From Wolbachia endosymbiont of Armadillidium arcangelii (GTDB lineage: Bacteria > Pseudomonadota > Alphaproteobacteria > Rickettsiales > Anaplasmataceae), in NCBI RefSeq assembly GCF_040207875.1, contig NZ_CP157942.1, positions 1,488,001-1,552,000 of the forward strand: DNA of 64,000 nucleotides, given 5' to 3'. Below are positions 62,426 through 64,000 of this stretch, piece by piece. How positions within the stretch are numbered: position 1 is the stretch's first letter; every line of letters starts with the position of its first letter. The notes under the pieces were generated by a model. It was not told the DNA's origin, searched no databases, and saw only the letters and a program-made list of their open reading frames with translations. Position numbers and translations under genes: made by a program.

Positions 62426-62881
62426 CTATCTCTTAGAAAATTGACATTTTTTCCGAGCTTTATGTTGACCATATTTCTTACGCTCAACAACACGTGAATC
62501 TCTAGTTAAAAACCCACCGTTACGTAATATAGAGTGTAAATCTTGACTTATACTACTTAAAGCTTTGCTTATTCCATGAGCTAAGGCACCTGCTTGGCCA
62601 GATAGCCCTCCACCTTTTACAGTTGCAAACACATCATATTCACCTAACATAGAAGTTACTATAAATGGTGCTTTAATCATTTGGCACGCCGCTTCTCTTT
62701 TAAAATAAGAAATTAGATCGCCTTTTTTGTTAACACTAAATTTTCCACTTCCCGGCTTTATCCATACTCTTGCTACAGATTCTTTTCTTCGGCCTGTAGC
62801 ATATAAACGACCAAGCGAATCAACTGCTGATTTAATTGTCTTTTCTGACCAATCATTGTTATTTATTATAGAACTCTTCAT
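62426..62881 (-). CDS. rpsI: Ribosomal protein S9
   Basis: Component of the 30S head touching the P-site tRNA. 151 residues include YATGRRKESVARVWIKPGSG, KGGGLSGQAGALAHGISKAL and the basic tail DSRVVERKKYGQHKARKKCQ. The last residues are FSKR, with the conserved terminal Arg that reaches the P site. A short lead of about 25 residues precedes the conserved core. It lies 10 bases downstream of rplM, the usual operon. Confidence 0.98.
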   Translation of the reverse strand: MKSSIINNNDWSEKTIKSAVDSLGRLYATGRRKESVARVWIKPGSGKFSVNKKGDLISYFKREAACQMIKAPFIVTSMLGEYDVFATVKGGGLSGQAGALAHGISKALSSISQDLHSILRNGGFLTRDSRVVERKKYGQHKARKKCQFSKR

Positions 62882-62891
62882 TTTTACTCCA

Positions 62892-63350
62892 TTACTTTTT
62901 ATTTTTACGATTCAAAGAGGCAAAATCTATCTTTTCAGGTTGCTGTCCTTGATGCTTATGCTCTGAACCAGAATAAACATACAAATTTTCAAAGCGTCTA
63001 CGTGCCATAGGCCCATCATCAAGCATCCTTTTCACTGCCATTTTTATTACACGCTCAGGAAATTTGCCACTTAAAATATTATCTGGAGTAGTTTTCTTCA
63101 AACCACCAGAATAACCTGTATGCTTATAGTAAATTTTATCTTTAAGCTTCTTCCCGGTGAAATACACCTTTTCCGCATTAACAATGATTATATTGTCACC
63201 ACAGTCCATATGAGGTGTATACTCAGGCTTATGCTTCCCGCGTAACAGCATTGCTATAAACGCTGCGAGCCTACCTACCACTAACCCTTCTGCATCTATA
63301 ATAAACCACTTTTTATTGATTTGTTTCTCTTTCAAGAAAAAAGTTTTCAT
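62892..63350 (-). CDS. rplM: Ribosomal protein L13
   Basis: Early-assembly 50S protein, 152 residues. It shows WFIIDAEGLVVGRLAAFIAM, LRGKHKPEYTPHMDCGDNII, YYKHTGYSGGLKKTTPDNIL and RMLDDGPMARRRFENLYVYS. First gene of the rplM-rpsI operon, transcribed from the promoter at 63383-63410. Confidence 0.98.
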   Translation of the reverse strand: MKTFFLKEKQINKKWFIIDAEGLVVGRLAAFIAMLLRGKHKPEYTPHMDCGDNIIIVNAEKVYFTGKKLKDKIYYKHTGYSGGLKKTTPDNILSGKFPERVIKMAVKRMLDDGPMARRRFENLYVYSGSEHKHQGQQPEKIDFASLNRKNKK

Positions 63351-63382
63351 GTCTTAATCTTATATACACAATAGTAAGTTAC

Positions 63383-63410
63383 TATATATTAAATTTCTCA
63401 ATAGTGTCAA
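63383..63410 (-). promoter_or_regulatory. Sigma70 promoter of rplM-rpsI
   Basis: On the minus strand: -35 TTGACA (63405-63410), a 16-base spacer, and -10 TATATA (63383-63388), about 30 bases before the rplM start codon. Confidence 0.6.
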
Positions 63411-63415
63411 CAACA

Positions 63416-63472
63416 TTGGTTATTGATTACTAAATTAGTTATTGATTACTAAATTAGTTATTGATTACTCAA
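63416..63472. repeat. Three tandem 19-bp repeats
   Basis: TTAGTTATTGATTACTAAA is repeated three times head to tail (63416-63434, 63435-63453, 63454-63472) with one change in the first unit and one in the third. It lies between the divergent rplM promoter and the TolC-family start. Confidence 0.9.
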
Positions 63473-63499
63473 GTAATTTATGTTAGTAACTTAAATACC

Positions 63500-64000
63500 A
63501 TGTTAGAAAGTAAAATGTTTCGATTGATTATTATATTTGCAATCGCTTTTAGTGCTATAAGTTGCCATGCAATCGATCTGGAAGAGGCTATAAGTAAAGC
63601 TATCAAAAACAGCTCAAAAATAAAGTCTCAGTTTTACCAATATAAAAGTGCTGAAAAACAACTAAAATCTTCTGGATTAGCTGGTTTTTTACCTGACATT
63701 AATTTACAGTACAATTTTGATAGTAATTTTAATCTTTATAATCAATCTAATTTACCTGGAAAACGCCTGATATTAAGCCAAAGGATAATAGATGGTGGGG
63801 GCACTTTTGCTACATTCAACCGATCAAGTCATCTTCTTAAAGCAGCAAAAATGAGATTTCAACAGTCGAAGCAAGAAGTAGCACTCAGCGCTGTGAAAGC
63901 ATATGTTAATGTTTTACAAAAGGCAGAAATATTAAAACTCAGAGAACATAAAGAACGCGTTTCTTTGGAACATTTGTCAGCTATGAAAAAACGCTTTTCT
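63500..64000 (+). CDS. tolC: TolC-family outer membrane protein (partial)
   Basis: The first 167 codons of a gene that runs off the window. A signal peptide (MFRLIIIFAIAFSAISCHA, from the second Met) is followed by IDLEEAISKAIKNSSKIKSQ, the TolC/OEP repeat start. GFLPDINLQYNF, RLILSQRIIDGGGTFATFNR and helical QEVALSAVKAYVNVLQKAEI follow, the usual order of the first OEP repeat. TolC is the outer membrane channel of type I secretion and efflux. The tandem 19-bp repeats lie just upstream of its start. Confidence 0.92.
   Translation, partial: MLESKMFRLIIIFAIAFSAISCHAIDLEEAISKAIKNSSKIKSQFYQYKSAEKQLKSSGLAGFLPDINLQYNFDSNFNLYNQSNLPGKRLILSQRIIDGGGTFATFNRSSHLLKAAKMRFQQSKQEVALSAVKAYVNVLQKAEILKLREHKERVSLEHLSAMKKRFS

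Overview
This window comes from the chromosome of a Wolbachia strain (Alphaproteobacteria, Rickettsiales; an obligate intracellular symbiont of arthropods or nematodes). The evidence is the low GC content, the Wsp-type surface antigen paralogue, several ankyrin-repeat genes, many insertion-sequence (IS) remnants, and a family of short palindromic repeats of the type described as Wolbachia palindromic elements. The supergroup cannot be fixed from this sequence alone.

Layout. 1-6.6 kb: a membrane protein, ndk, an argD-like aminotransferase, a CorC/TlyC-type protein, a gapR-ubiX-folD run and a Wsp paralogue. 6.7-11.8 kb: leuS (carrying three in-frame palindromic repeats), a LytM lipoprotein, a MerR-type regulator, an IHF-like protein and an MFS transporter. 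12.5-16.8 kb: uvrB and petB-petC. 16.9-19.9 kb: two ankyrin genes made by a tandem duplication whose unit ran from petB into a J-domain gene. 20-30.4 kb: nfuA-hisS, an IS graveyard, polA, gatA, gyrB. 30.5-34 kb: a membrane-protein locus in two frames, and an ankyrin gene interrupted by an IS5-family element. 34.1-39.2 kb: psd-pssA, two AGCS symporters, plsY. 39.2-41.5 kb: a decayed paralogue of the 31-kb membrane locus, a cation-efflux gene and tRNA-Val. 41.7-47 kb: two large accessory genes, an M9-collagenase-like metalloprotease and an internally repetitive protein. 47.3-54.2 kb: rlmB, an Smr protein, uvrC, glyS, glyQ and a PgpA-like membrane protein. 54.3-57 kb: an IS4-type relic, a membrane protein and dut. 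57.7-60.5 kb: a small set of phage-like genes matching the connector, tail-terminator and major-tail genes of the alphaproteobacterial gene transfer agent (GTA). 60.5-64 kb: an IS630 relic, pdxJ, an HU-like gene, rplM-rpsI, and the start of a TolC-family gene.

Most genes are single-copy housekeeping functions: translation (leuS, hisS, glyQ/glyS, gatA, rpsI, rplM, rlmB), DNA replication and repair (polA, gyrB, uvrB, uvrC, dut), phospholipid synthesis (psd, pssA, plsY), respiration (petB/petC), Fe-S assembly (nfuA) and cofactors (folD, ubiX, pdxJ). Scattered among them are candidate host-interaction genes and mobile or decaying DNA.

The main points for follow-up are: (1) a duplicated intergenic element of about 300 bp (11.94-12.25 and 57.04-57.34 kb) that keeps a near-consensus sigma70 promoter in both copies and may be a non-coding RNA gene; (2) the GTA remnant with a palindromic repeat where orfg7 would be expected; (3) repeats translated inside LeuRS and cytochrome c1; (4) the reconstructed tandem duplication; (5) an ankyrin gene whose full frame is recovered by removing the IS5 element in silico; and (6) the 1133-residue metalloprotease. 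Everything here was read by eye; no database search was run.
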